From contig NZ_CP058579.1 of the NCBI RefSeq assembly GCF_013402875.1, positions 2,356,001-2,420,000 on the forward strand: 64,000 bases of DNA, given 5' to 3'. The notes beneath the pieces were generated by a model that was given only the letters and a program-made list of their open reading frames with translations, did no database searches and was not told where the DNA came from. The stretch comes from Halorarum salinum. Its GTDB lineage: Archaea; Halobacteriota; Halobacteria; Halobacteriales; Haloferacaceae. Positions 25,280-34,138 of the stretch are shown piece after piece. A program made the translations under genes and the position numbers. Position 1 is the first letter of the stretch. Each line of letters opens with the position of its first letter.

Positions 25280-26028
25280 TGCTCGAAGCACGCAACCTCA
25301 CCAAACGGTTCGGCGAACTGGTCGCGACCGACGACGTCACCGTGGAGTTCGGCCGCGAGGACGGCGAGACGACGTTCATCGTCGGCCCCAACGGCGCGGG
25401 GAAGACGACGCTGGTCAACCTCCTGACGGGGCTGCTCGAGCCGGATTCGGGCAGCATCGTCCTCGACGGCACCGACATCGGCGGGCTGACCCCGGACGAG
25501 CGCGTCCACGAGGGGCTCGTCCGCAGCTTCCAGGTCGTCCACGTGTTCGAGGAGATGAGCGTCCGCGAGAACCTCCGGACCGCCGTGCTCTCGAAGCGGG
25601 GGCTGACCCGCAGCGCGTTCAGCTTCAGCGACGAGCACGAGGGCGTCGAGGCGACCGTCGACGGCCTCCTCGACCGGTTCCGGCTCGACGGCCGCGGGCG
25701 CGTCGTCGCGGAGACGCTCCCGCACGGCGACCGGAAACTGCTCGACGTCGCGATGGCGTTCGGGCTCGACCCCGAGTACCTGCTGCTCGACGAACCGACG
25801 GCGGGCGTCTCCGCCGAGGAGACCGAACACGTCATCGAGACGATCGTCGACGTGAGCAGGGCCCGGGCCGTCACGACCGTCGCCATCGAGCACGACATGG
25901 ACATCGTGACCGAGTACGCCGACCGCGTGCTCGCGCTCCACCAGGGGGGCGTCCTCGGGCAGGGCGGGCCGTCCATCCTGAAGACCGACGACCGGCTTCG
26001 CCGGGTCCTGCTGGGGGTGGACGAATGA
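25279..26028 (+). CDS. livG: Liv-type ABC importer ATPase (LivG)
   Basis: This 249-residue ATPase powers the importer. Walker A is GPNGAGKTT (near 36), Walker B is YLLLDEPTAG, and the switch His is in TTVAIEHDMD. The signature motif is unusual: LPHGDRKLLDVAMA replaces the common LSGGQ/LSYGQ, though the Gly and hydrophobic spacing remain. The ATG overlaps the livM stop and its own stop overlaps livF by four bases, showing a tightly coupled operon. Confidence 0.9.
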   Translation: MLEARNLTKRFGELVATDDVTVEFGREDGETTFIVGPNGAGKTTLVNLLTGLLEPDSGSIVLDGTDIGGLTPDERVHEGLVRSFQVVHVFEEMSVRENLRTAVLSKRGLTRSAFSFSDEHEGVEATVDGLLDRFRLDGRGRVVAETLPHGDRKLLDVAMAFGLDPEYLLLDEPTAGVSAEETEHVIETIVDVSRARAVTTVAIEHDMDIVTEYADRVLALHQGGVLGQGGPSILKTDDRLRRVLLGVDE

Positions 26029-26837
26029 CCGACGCCGGCGCGGGCGAGGGCGTTCCCGGGGGCGGCGCCGACGAAGCCGAACCCGGGACCGGGACGGACG
26101 GAACCGCCGCCCCCCTCCTCGCCGTCAGGGGGCTGGACGCCGCCGTCGAGGGGTTCCAGGTCACCGAGGGCGTCTCCCTGACCGTCGACCGCGGCGAGGC
26201 GGTCGGGCTTGTCGGCCGGAACGGGGCGGGGAAGACGACGACGTTCCGCGGGATCATGGGGCTCGCCGAGGTGCTCGGCGGATCGGTCGAGTTCCGGGGC
26301 GAGGAGCTCACGGCCCTCCGGCCGGAACTCGTCCCGAAGCGGGGAATCGGCTACCAGCCCGAGGACCGGAAGCTGTTCTCCGGGATGTCGGTCGACGAGA
26401 ACTTCCGGCTGCCGATCTGGTCCGCGGGCGACGCCCGCGGCATCGACGACGAGGACGCGGTCGTCGAGGGCGTCTACGACCTGCTCGACGAACTCGACGA
26501 CCGTCGCGACGCGAACGTCGAGAACCTGAGCGGCGGGCAGGCGAAGATGGTCGCGATCGGCCGGGCGCTCGCGCTCGACCCGGACCTGCTCGTCCTCGAC
26601 GAGCCGCTCGAGGGGCTCGCGCCCATCGTCGTCGAGAAGCTGAAGGGGTACATCGAGGACATCAACGACCGGGGCATCGCGGTGCTGATCGCGGAGTCGA
26701 ACGTCACGCACGTCCCCGAGATCGTCGACCGCCTCGCGGTCATCGAGCGCGGGGAGATCGTCGCCCGCGGCGACCCGGAGGCGGTCGTCGACGACGATGA
26801 ACTCACGAAGCTGATGCAGGGGAGCGGCCGGGAGTGA
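26025..26837 (+). CDS. livF: Liv-type ABC importer ATPase (LivF)
   Basis: This is the second ATPase, 270 residues. After a Gly/Asp-rich N-terminal extension of about 35 residues come Walker A GRNGAGKTT, the ABC signature LSGGQAKMVAIGRAL and Walker B LLVLDEPLEGLAP, the last being characteristic of LivF proteins. It forms a heterodimer with LivG. It is the last gene of the importer operon and converges with the Bat-like regulator gene 63 bases later. Confidence 0.9.
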   Translation: MTDAGAGEGVPGGGADEAEPGTGTDGTAAPLLAVRGLDAAVEGFQVTEGVSLTVDRGEAVGLVGRNGAGKTTTFRGIMGLAEVLGGSVEFRGEELTALRPELVPKRGIGYQPEDRKLFSGMSVDENFRLPIWSAGDARGIDDEDAVVEGVYDLLDELDDRRDANVENLSGGQAKMVAIGRALALDPDLLVLDEPLEGLAPIVVEKLKGYIEDINDRGIAVLIAESNVTHVPEIVDRLAVIERGEIVARGDPEAVVDDDELTKLMQGSGRE

Positions 26838-26900
26838 GCGGCGGGAACGCGGGCATTCCCCGACCCCGGCCGTGAACCGTCCCCTGCGACGCGCCGCGGG

Positions 26901-27617
26901 TCAGCCGCGATCGTCCGCGTCGAGCTCCTCCATCGCCTCCATCACCCGCCCGAGGAGCTTCCGCTCGCCCCTGCGGAGGTTCTTCGAGACGGCCATCTTG
27001 GAGACGCCGAACTCCTCCGCGAGCGTGGAGAGCGTCGCGTCCCGCGGGGTCGTGAAGTACCCCCCGGTGACGGCCTTCCGCAGGGTGTCTCGCTCGACCG
27101 CCGACAGTTCGCGGCAGCCGTCGAGCAGGGTCGTCGCGGCGTCGACGTTCCGCATCAGGTCCGAGTACTCCTCGAGGTCCATCGAGTCGCGCGACTCGAC
27201 GGTGAAGTCGTTGTTCCGGGAGAGCGCCGAGAGGGCGCCGTCGGCGACGCTCCGGCGGTCGAAGCCGACGTGCCAGGTCTCGCTGCCGTCCGCGATTTCG
27301 AACGGCCCGGTGATGTAGCCGTCCCGGTCGCGGATCACCCGCATCGCGTCCGTCTGGCCGATGCGCGAGCGGATCAACGCCACGTCGCCCTCCCGCCGGA
27401 TGAGTTCGTACCCCCGCATGTTGTCGTGCTCCTGGAGGGTCGCGAGCCCGTTGTCGAGCGCGCCGCCGTCGTCCCCGCGGACCATGATGCGGGTCTCCAG
27501 CAACTCCCTCGCCGGGTTGAAATCCCACTGCTTCGCGGAGAAGGACACGTCGTTCTCGACGGTCGTGTCGATGTACGGACAGTCGTACTGGACCATGTCC
27601 ATCTGCAGTGATATCAT
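26901..27617 (-). CDS. Bat-type HTH (HTH_10) transcriptional regulator
   Basis: This 238-residue protein resembles bacterio-opsin-activator-like regulators. Residues 1 to about 160 form a ligand- or signal-sensing region (MDMVQYDCPYIDTT at the start). The C-terminal HTH_10 domain is about 165-225: LSAVERDTLRKAVTGGYFTTPRDATLSTLAEEFGVSKMAVSKNLRRGERKLL. A TATA box (TCTTTAACCC, minus strand 27660-27651) precedes the ATG by about 39 bases. It lies between the importer operon and the divergently transcribed dehydrogenase, which share a promoter motif, so it is the best candidate for their regulator. Confidence 0.87.
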   Translation of the reverse strand: MISLQMDMVQYDCPYIDTTVENDVSFSAKQWDFNPARELLETRIMVRGDDGGALDNGLATLQEHDNMRGYELIRREGDVALIRSRIGQTDAMRVIRDRDGYITGPFEIADGSETWHVGFDRRSVADGALSALSRNNDFTVESRDSMDLEEYSDLMRNVDAATTLLDGCRELSAVERDTLRKAVTGGYFTTPRDATLSTLAEEFGVSKMAVSKNLRRGERKLLGRVMEAMEELDADDRG

Positions 27618-27757
27618 TCACCACACCTCGGGTGGAGTCTCGACCACCGCGGGTTAAAGATACCCCTCGTGGCGGGTTCGGCGACGGCGCGTCGGGGTCG
27701 GTGGCTCGACGGCCTCGACGTCGACGACCCGACTGAACGGCGACACGTTCCGGCGGA

Positions 27758-27788
27758 CGGTGTACATATCAACCTCCGGCTTTTGGGG
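27758..27788 (+). promoter_or_regulatory. Promoter element of SDR gene, matching the livK promoter
   Basis: The element reads CGGTGTACATATCAACCT (27758-27775), then CCGG, then CTTTTGGGG. It parallels the element at 21519-21549 with gap-free alignment. CTTTTGG lies about 27 bases before the ATG at 27811 and probably acts as TATA box, placing TACAYRTCAACCT just upstream as a BRE/activator site. Confidence 0.5.
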
Positions 27789-27810
27789 GGCGGGCGGCGA
27801 GGTTCGACGC

Positions 27811-28680
27811 ATGGCAGAGTCCGACACGCGGGACAGGCTCGAGGCGCGGCCGGTGACCGACGAGACGGTGCTGACCGTCGACGACGACCGCTTCACCCCC
27901 GGATCGGTCTGTCTCGTGACCGGCGGGGGCTCGGGCATCGGACGGGCGACGGCGCTCGCGATGGCGGCCAACGGCCTGACCGCCGTGGCGACCGACGTCG
28001 ACGGGGACGGACTCGCCGGGACGGCCGACCTGGCGGCGTCGCTCGAGGGGGACGGCCGCGTGGAGACTGTCGCCGGCGACCTGACCGACGACGCGGACGT
28101 CGAGCGGGTCGTCGAGACGGCCGCCGACCACGGGACGCTCCGGTACCTCGCCAACGTCGCCGGCATGCAGCACATCGACGCCGTCGAGGAGTTCCCGATG
28201 GACCGGTACGACCGGATGCACGACGTGATGCTCCGGGCGCCGCTGTACCTCGCGAAGCTCACGATCCCGCACGTTCGGGCGACCGAGGACGGCGTCGGCG
28301 CCGTCGGCAACATGGCGTCGGTCCACGGCCGCTACGTCACCGCCGACAAGGTCGGCTACAACGTCTCGAAGTTCGGGCTCCGGGGGTTGACCCAGTCGAT
28401 CGCGGCGGAGGGCGGCGACGGCCTCCGCTCGTTCTCGGTCAGCACCGGCTACGTGAAGACGCCGCTCGTCACCGACCAGATCCCCGACACGGCCGAACAG
28501 CGGGGCATCACGGTCGACGAGGTCGTCGACGACGTCATGCTCGGCCAGTCGCGCGTGAAGGAGATGATGGACCCGGTCGACGTCGCCAACCTGTTCGTGT
28601 TCGGCTTCTCCTCGCACGCCCGCCACCTGAACGGGGGCGACCTGCTGTTCGACGGGGGGATGACGCTCACCTACGAGTGA
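27811..28680 (+). CDS. SDR dehydrogenase, 3-hydroxybutyrate dehydrogenase-like
   Basis: This 289-residue short-chain dehydrogenase has VTGGGSGIGRATALAMA (about 37-53), the NVAG motif in YLANVAGMQHI, the catalytic Ser in NMASVHGRYV and Tyr/Lys in GYNVSKFG. The segment STGYVKTPLVTDQIPDTAEQRGI is typical of 3-hydroxybutyrate dehydrogenases, as is the end HLNGGDLLFDGGMTL. An N-terminal extension of about 30 residues precedes the fold. It may oxidise a hydroxy acid linked to the neighbouring ligases and importer. It is divergent from the Bat-like regulator gene. Confidence 0.8.
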   Translation: MAESDTRDRLEARPVTDETVLTVDDDRFTPGSVCLVTGGGSGIGRATALAMAANGLTAVATDVDGDGLAGTADLAASLEGDGRVETVAGDLTDDADVERVVETAADHGTLRYLANVAGMQHIDAVEEFPMDRYDRMHDVMLRAPLYLAKLTIPHVRATEDGVGAVGNMASVHGRYVTADKVGYNVSKFGLRGLTQSIAAEGGDGLRSFSVSTGYVKTPLVTDQIPDTAEQRGITVDEVVDDVMLGQSRVKEMMDPVDVANLFVFGFSSHARHLNGGDLLFDGGMTLTYE

Positions 28681-28772
28681 AGCGGCGCCCCCGACCGGGA
28701 CGTCACCCGATAGGCGGGCCACGATCCTCATCGTCGACGCCGCGTACCGGTCGCGTTCACGACCGGGGCGCC

Positions 28773-29513
28773 TCAGAGGCGGACGTCGGTCAGGTCCAGC
28801 GTCCCATCCCCGGTCCCCGCGTCGCCGTCCGTGACCGCGACCGTCCCCGCACCGTCCTCCCCGCCGCTGGGGAGCCGAATCGCCCCGCCGACGAGAAGCG
28901 GCGCCAGCACGCCGGCGGCGACGGCCCGCGGGTCGGACAGCGGCGCGCGCGGAGTCACCGACGACTCCCCGTCGAGGTCGAGCGAGTCGACGACGCCGGA
29001 CGCGACCTCCAGCAGGTCCCGATGGGGGAACGTCTCCCCCTCGGCGACCAGAACGGCATCGGTCGGGTCGTACTCGGTCGGCGGGAACGCCGGGTTCTCG
29101 CTCCACACCTCCGCCTCCCAGTGGGTGGTCGTGGGGCGGTCGGGTTCGCCGCCGAACGCGAGGAGTCGCGAACCGGGCGGGAGCGCGAGCCCCGCCTCGC
29201 GGTCGACGTGCACGAGCACCGCGCGGGCGTCCGTCCCGTCGTCGACACGGAACCCGGCCGTCGCGCCGAGCAGCGCCGCCCCGAGGAACGTCAGAACCGG
29301 CTCGGGGGCCCGACGCGGTTCGATCGCGACGCGGTCGCCGCGCCGCACGCCCAGGTGACTCAGCACGTTCCCGACCTTGTACGCGGTCGTACAGAGGTCG
29401 TGGTAGCTGTAGGTCCGGTCCGACTCGCTCGCGTGGAGCGCGGGGGCGCCGTCCCGGCGGTCGCGCGCGAGGAGGTCCGGGACGTCGGTCGCGTCGGACG
29501 CGGGGTCGGGCAT
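28773..29513 (-). CDS. Truncated AMP-ligase-like protein (N-terminal region only)
   Basis: These 246 residues match only the beginning of the acyl-CoA synthetase fold: ALHASESDRTYSYHDLCTTAYKVGNVLSHLGVRRGDRVAIEPRRAPEPVLTFLGAALLGA. The phosphate loop (TSGTTGxPKG), the adenine motif and the C-terminal lysine domain are all absent, so it cannot be a normal ligase. The frame is intact and acidic throughout, which argues against recent decay. It may be a regulatory or binding protein derived from a ligase, or an old remnant that is still kept. The ATG at 29513 is used; a GTG nine codons upstream is possible. Confidence 0.7.
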   Translation of the reverse strand: MPDPASDATDVPDLLARDRRDGAPALHASESDRTYSYHDLCTTAYKVGNVLSHLGVRRGDRVAIEPRRAPEPVLTFLGAALLGATAGFRVDDGTDARAVLVHVDREAGLALPPGSRLLAFGGEPDRPTTTHWEAEVWSENPAFPPTEYDPTDAVLVAEGETFPHRDLLEVASGVVDSLDLDGESSVTPRAPLSDPRAVAAGVLAPLLVGGAIRLPSGGEDGAGTVAVTDGDAGTGDGTLDLTDVRL

Positions 29514-29827
29514 GCTACCCGCTTTGCCGTCGGCCACCAAGAGTGGCGCGGGACCGACCCGGCCGACGTCGGCGAAAAGATCGCTTCAGTTACATCTCAT
29601 GCCCGCGTCGACGCGGGCGTGACTGCCGAACCCGAGACCATCCGGTCGCCGGGGGCATCGCGTGGGTCCACGGCGCCGCCGTGACGTGGGCGCCGTCGCT
29701 CGCCTACTTCGCAATCGTCCTCGTCGACGGCTTCCCCGTCGTCGTGGGGTCGGCTCCCTCGTTCCGTCCCGGCCGGTAGCTCGGCTGCTCCACGGACGTG
29801 TCCAGGGGTCGGGGACCGGTCGGGCGC
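29514..29827. other. Intergenic region with 18-bp perfect palindrome
   Basis: I find no convincing gene here; the short frames have non-protein composition, although a 32-residue frame starting at the GTG of GTGACGTGGGCGCC near 29680 encodes a hydrophobic stretch. The perfect palindrome GCCCGCGTCGACGCGGGC covers 29601-29618 and can be extended by three more pairs, one of them G-T. It may be a terminator or protein site. Confidence 0.4.
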
Positions 29828-30310
29828 TTACTCCCCGAACGGGTCCTCGTACCCGTTCCGGATGAAGTACCTGACCCAGTTGCCGTACGTCCTGTCGGCG
29901 GGGCGGTCGGCGACCTGCTCGTACCGGACCGTGCCGTCCTCGTCGACGACGTACGTCGCGGCGATGCCCGTGACCCCGTGGCTCGTCTCCTCGGTACCGC
30001 TGTATCGCTCGGCCACGTCGCCCTCCGGGTCGGCGAGCAGCTGGAAGTCGAGGTCGAACCGGTCGCGCATCTCCCGGAGCTTCGGAACGGCGTCGGTAAC
30101 GACGGGGAGGACGTCGACGCCGTCGTTGAACCAGAGGTCGTACGCGACCTCGTCGAACGTCCCCAGCTGTTCGGCACAGAAGCTACACCAGTGGCCCCGA
30201 TTGACGAGCGCCACCGTCGGCCCGTCCTCAAGGGTCTCCGAGAGGGTGACCGATCCGCCGGCCGTACTCTCGAGCGTGAACCCCGGCGCCGACTCGCCTT
30301 CGAGTGTCAT
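29828..30310 (-). CDS. Peroxiredoxin-like redoxin
   Basis: This 160-residue thioredoxin-fold protein of the AhpC/TSA group has the reactive site NRGHWCSFCAEQL (Cys42, Cys45), strands VALV and VLPVVTDA, and GIAATYVVDEDGTVRYEQ towards the end. Such proteins reduce peroxides or disulfides. A C-x-x-C pair rather than a lone peroxidatic Cys suggests a thioredoxin-like cycle. The ATG at 30310 is chosen because codons upstream look non-coding. It lies near the chaperone cluster, which fits stress response. Confidence 0.83.
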   Translation of the reverse strand: MTLEGESAPGFTLESTAGGSVTLSETLEDGPTVALVNRGHWCSFCAEQLGTFDEVAYDLWFNDGVDVLPVVTDAVPKLREMRDRFDLDFQLLADPEGDVAERYSGTEETSHGVTGIAATYVVDEDGTVRYEQVADRPADRTYGNWVRYFIRNGYEDPFGE

Positions 30311-30544
30311 CGTCGGAACCTCGACGGCGACGGGAAAAGCGATTGGGCAGTTTCGTGCGAGCACCGCACTCCCGGCAGGCCCCCGGACGGATCCTCGGGA
30401 CGCCGGGCGGGACCGACCGGGATCCGTCCGGCGTCCTCGAGACCGCCCGATTCGGCCGGTCAGTACGGGACGAACGCGAGAAGTACGCCGGACGAGCGGT
30501 CGCGAGTTCGAGGGACGCCGGGATCGGACGGGGGTCCCGGACGG

Positions 30545-31711
30545 TCAGAACGAGTTCCTGATCTTCTCGAAGAACCCCTCGCTCACGTCGATCTCCTCGC
30601 CGCCGGCCTCCGCGAACGCCCGCAGGGCCTCCCGCTGCTCGTCGTTCAGGTCCTCGGGGGTCACGACCTGCACCTGGACGTAGAGGTCGCCGTTGCCGCG
30701 CCCCCGAAGGCGGGGCATCCCCTTCCCGCGCAGGCGGAACGTCTCGCCCGACTGGGTGCCCGCGGGTACGTCGAACTCCACGGCGCCGTCGAGCGTCTCC
30801 AGTTCGATCGCGTCGCCGAACGTGGCCTGCGGGAACGAGATGGGCTGGGTGAGCTGCAGGTCGGCGCCGTCGCGGTCGAACCGTTCGTCGTCCTCGATCC
30901 GGATCTCGATGAGCAGGTCGCCGTCGGGGGCGCCGGGTTCGCCGGGCGCGCCCTCGCGCTCCATCCGGAGGCTCTGTCCCTCGCGGATGCCCGCCGGCAC
31001 GTCGACGGTGAGGGTGGACTCCTCGCGCACCACGCCGCCGCCGTCACACCGCGGGCAGTCCTCGGAGTACAGTTCGCCCTCGCCCTCACAGCGCGGGCAG
31101 GTGCTCGCCTGCTGAACGCGTCCCAGCGGCGTCTGCTGGACGCGGGTCACCTGTCCCTGGCCGTTGCACTCGGGGCAGGTCCGCACGTCGGCGTCGGGCG
31201 GGTGTCCCTCGCCGTCGCAGTCGGGACACCGCTGTGGCCGGGTCGCCGTGAACTGCTTGGTGACGCCGTCGTACGCCTCCTGAAGCGTGATGTCGAGGCT
31301 CGTCCGCAGGTCCTTCCCGGGCCGCGGGCCGCCGCGACCGCGTCCCCCGCCGCCGCCGAAGAACTCCTCGAAGATGTCGCCGAGGCCGCCGCCCATGCCG
31401 CCGCCGCCCATGCCGCCGAAGGGGTTGCCCTGGCCGCCCATCCCCCCGGCGCCGCCCGGGCCGCCGTCGAACCCGCCGCGCTTCTCGGCCTGTTCGAAGC
31501 GGTCGTGACCCATCTGGTCGTACGCCTGGCGCTTCTCCTCGTCGGTCAGCACCTCCTTGGCCTTCTTGACCGTCTTGAACCTCTCCTCGGCGTTCGGGTC
31601 GTCGCTGACGTCGGGGTGGTACTCGGTCGCCTTCTGGCGGTACGCCTGCTTGATCTCCTCCTCGGAGGCGTCGCGCGAGACCCCCAGAGCCTCGTAGAAG
31701 TCCTCGCTCAT
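30545..31711 (-). CDS. dnaJ: Chaperone DnaJ (Hsp40)
   Basis: This 388-residue type I DnaJ stimulates the DnaK ATPase and delivers unfolded clients. The J domain (about 1-70) carries the HPD triad in EYHPDVSDD; a Gly/Phe/Met-rich region follows (about 75-130). Then come four zinc motifs: CPDCDGEG, CPECNGQG, CPRCEGEG and CPRCDGGG. Two beta-sandwich client-binding domains complete the protein. It is the third gene of grpE-dnaK-dnaJ, all on the minus strand, but 311 bases separate it from dnaK, so it may have its own promoter. Confidence 0.96.
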   Translation of the reverse strand: MSEDFYEALGVSRDASEEEIKQAYRQKATEYHPDVSDDPNAEERFKTVKKAKEVLTDEEKRQAYDQMGHDRFEQAEKRGGFDGGPGGAGGMGGQGNPFGGMGGGGMGGGLGDIFEEFFGGGGGRGRGGPRPGKDLRTSLDITLQEAYDGVTKQFTATRPQRCPDCDGEGHPPDADVRTCPECNGQGQVTRVQQTPLGRVQQASTCPRCEGEGELYSEDCPRCDGGGVVREESTLTVDVPAGIREGQSLRMEREGAPGEPGAPDGDLLIEIRIEDDERFDRDGADLQLTQPISFPQATFGDAIELETLDGAVEFDVPAGTQSGETFRLRGKGMPRLRGRGNGDLYVQVQVVTPEDLNDEQREALRAFAEAGGEEIDVSEGFFEKIRNSF

Positions 31712-32022
31712 GGTCGTCTTGTAGGTGGTATGTCCGTCGGGCTATTTGAAACGCGTGACTCGCTATCCGTTTCGGTCGGTAGGTTCGGTCGGTTCGGTGG
31801 ACGTTTTGGGGGTGCACCCTGAGTCGGTTGGGCCGGATAGCAGACCACTGCTACTTGCCCACTGGGTCCACCAGCCTCCCCAGCCGATTCGCTCCCGTTC
31901 GGCGCGCCATGAAGGCGCGCCGGTTCGCTCATCCCTCGCGCGCGTTGCTCGCGCGCGCCACCGCACCGGCTGTCGTAACTGTAGTCGAGTCGGCGGAGAC
32001 GGGGAGAAGTCGGCGGTCGGGG
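31712..32022. other. dnaK-dnaJ intergenic region with hairpins and TTCGGT repeats
   Basis: No gene is seen. Two perfect 8-bp stem-loops lie downstream of dnaK: GGCGCGCC-ATGAA-GGCGCGCC (31901-31921) and CGCGCGCG with loop TTGCT (31937-31957). Nearer dnaJ, 31770-31800 holds an imperfect tandem of TTCGGTCGG units. On the transcribed (minus) strand these would fold after the dnaK stop and could act as terminator or mRNA-stability structures. Confidence 0.55.
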
Positions 32023-33945
32023 CTACTCGTCGTCGTCCTCGTCGTCCACGTCCTCGAAGTCGGCGTCGACGTACTCGTCGTCGTCGCCGCCGTCACCAGC
32101 CGCACCGCCGGGACCGGCCTGGCCGCCCATGCCGCCCATCCCGCCCGGACCGGCGCCCTCGGGGCCGCCCGCGCCGCCGGGGCCGGCCTGGGCCTGCTGG
32201 GCCTGCTGGTACATCTGCTTGCCGATCTCCTGGAGCTCCGTCGAGAGCGACTCGGTCGCGTCGCGGAGCTCCTCGGTCTCGGCGTCCTCGTCGGCGAGGA
32301 CCTCCTCGACGTCCTCGATGGCCGCCTCGATGCCGTCACGGAGGTCGTCGTCCACCTGCTCCTCGTTCTCCTCGAGGAGGGTGTTCGCGCGCTGGACCGC
32401 GCTCTCGGCCTCGTTCCGGGCCTCGATGTGCTCGCGGCGGGCCTCGTCCTCCTCGGCGTGCTCCTCGGCCTCCTCCTGCATCCGCTCGATCTGTTCGTCC
32501 GAGAGGCCGGCGCCGCCCTCGATGGTGATCGACTCGGCGTTGCCGGAGCCCTGGTCCTCGGCCTCGACGTTGACGATGCCGTTCTCGTCGATGTTGAACG
32601 ACACCTCGATCTGGGGCGTGCCGGCCGGCGCGGGCGGGATGCCCGACAGCTGGAACTCGCCGAGCAGCTCGTTCTCCTCGGCGATCTCGCGCTCGCCCTG
32701 GAACACGCGCACCTGGACGGACGTCTGGTTCGCGGCCGCCGTGGTGAACACCTTCGACTCCTCGGTCGGGATGGTGGTGTTCTTGTCGATGAGCCGCTCG
32801 AACAGCCCGCCCTTCACCTCGATGCCGAGCGAGAGCGGCGTCACGTCGAGCAGCACGAGGTCGTCGACGTCGCCCGAGAGCACGCCGCCCTGGATGGCCG
32901 CGCCGAGCGCGACCGCCTCGTCGGGGTTGACGTTCTTCTTCGGCTCCTGGCCGACCAGCTCCTCGACCTGATCCTGGACCTGCGGCATCCGGGTCGACCC
33001 GCCGACGAGGATCACCTCGTCGATGTCGTCGGCGTCGTAGCCCGCGTCCGAGAGCGCCTGCTCGGTCGGGCCGACGGTCCGCTCGACGAGGTCGGACGTG
33101 AGCGACTCGAACGTCGCGCGCGTCAGCTCGGTCTCGAGGTGGACCGGGCCGGAGTCGGTCGCCGTGATGAACGGCAGGTTGATGCTGGTCTGCTTGCGCG
33201 AGGAGAGCTCGATCTTCGCCTCCTCGGCGGCGTCCTTCAGCCGCTGGAGCGCCTGCCGGTCCTCGCGCAGGTCGATGCCGTGCTCGTTCCCGAACTCCTC
33301 GGCGAGGTGGTCGATGACCGCCTCGTCCCAGTCGTCGCCGCCGAGGTCGTTGTCGCCGTTCGTCGCGACGACCTCGTAGACGCCGCCGCCGAGATCGAGC
33401 ACGGAGACGTCGAAGGTGCCGCCCCCGAGGTCGTACACGAGCACGGTCTGGTCGGAATCGTCGTCGAGCCCGTACGCCATCGACGCCGCGGTCGGCTCGT
33501 TGACGATGCGCTCGACCTCGAAGCCGGCGATCTCGCCGGCGTCCTTCGTCGCCTGGCGCTGCTTGTCGTTGAAGTAGGCTGGCACCGTGATGACCGCCTT
33601 CTCCACGTCGTCGCCGAGGTACTCCTCGGCGTCGCGCTTGATCTTCTGGAGGATCATCGCCGAGAGCTGCTCGGGCGTGTACTCCTCCCCGTCGATCTCG
33701 ACGGCGTAGTCCTCCTCGCCCATGTGCCGCTTGATGGACTGGACGGTGCGGTCGGGGTTCTGGACCGCCTGGTTCTTCGCCGGTTTGCCGACGAGGCGCT
33801 CGCCGTCGTCGGAGAACGCAACGACTGACGGCGTGGTTCGGTCGCCTTCGGCGTTCACGATTATCTCGGGGTCGCCCCCCTCCATCACCGCGAACGCGGA
33901 GTTCGTCGTTCCGAGGTCGACCCCCAGAATCTTGTCACTCGCCAT
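32023..33945 (-). CDS. dnaK: Chaperone DnaK (Hsp70)
   Basis: This 640-residue ATP-driven chaperone binds exposed hydrophobic segments. Its nucleotide domain (about 1-365) shows [11 protein letters not shown] at the start, [32 protein letters not shown] and [16 protein letters not shown]. The substrate domain (about 370-490) contains [14 protein letters not shown], and the helical lid ends in a Gly/Met/Pro-rich, strongly acidic tail. Length and order are standard. A TATA box lies about 31 bases upstream and a GGTGG is close before the ATG. Confidence 0.97.
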   Translation of the reverse strand: MASDKILGVDLGTTNSAFAVMEGGDPEIIVNAEGDRTTPSVVAFSDDGERLVGKPAKNQAVQNPDRTVQSIKRHMGEEDYAVEIDGEEYTPEQLSAMILQKIKRDAEEYLGDDVEKAVITVPAYFNDKQRQATKDAGEIAGFEVERIVNEPTAASMAYGLDDDSDQTVLVYDLGGGTFDVSVLDLGGGVYEVVATNGDNDLGGDDWDEAVIDHLAEEFGNEHGIDLREDRQALQRLKDAAEEAKIELSSRKQTSINLPFITATDSGPVHLETELTRATFESLTSDLVERTVGPTEQALSDAGYDADDIDEVILVGGSTRMPQVQDQVEELVGQEPKKNVNPDEAVALGAAIQGGVLSGDVDDLVLLDVTPLSLGIEVKGGLFERLIDKNTTIPTEESKVFTTAAANQTSVQVRVFQGEREIAEENELLGEFQLSGIPPAPAGTPQIEVSFNIDENGIVNVEAEDQGSGNAESITIEGGAGLSDEQIERMQEEAEEHAEEDEARREHIEARNEAESAVQRANTLLEENEEQVDDDLRDGIEAAIEDVEEVLADEDAETEELRDATESLSTELQEIGKQMYQQAQQAQAGPGGAGGPEGAGPGGMGGMGGQAGPGGAAGDGGDDDEYVDADFEDVDDEDDDE

Positions 33946-33970
33946 CTTGCATCCACCTACGAGGCCCGAT

Positions 33971-33980
33971 TCCGTTAAAG
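33971..33980 (-). promoter_or_regulatory. TATA box of dnaK
   Basis: On the minus strand this reads CTTTAACGGA, centred about 31 bases before the dnaK ATG at 33945. It shows that dnaK has a promoter separate from grpE, which ends 275 bases upstream. Confidence 0.55.
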
Positions 33981-34138
33981 GTTACTAGATACGGCGTCAC
34001 ACGCGAATTCTACACGTCGGCGCCCTCTCCCGGTTTTCGCCACTGCCTCCCGTCGGAGGTGACAACGCTTATCACGAACCGCGATTCAAGCCGGAACGCT
34101 CCGCCGGGCACGCGGCGGTCGACCCGATGGAACCGCGA

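Noticed and set aside
27669-29684. 671-codon plus-strand open frame
   Set aside because: It covers the SDR gene in the wrong frame and the truncated ligase in antisense; composition is non-protein.
31828-33828. 666-codon plus-strand open frame rich in Leu/Val
   Set aside because: Exact antisense of dnaK; hydrophobic look results from complementing acidic codons.
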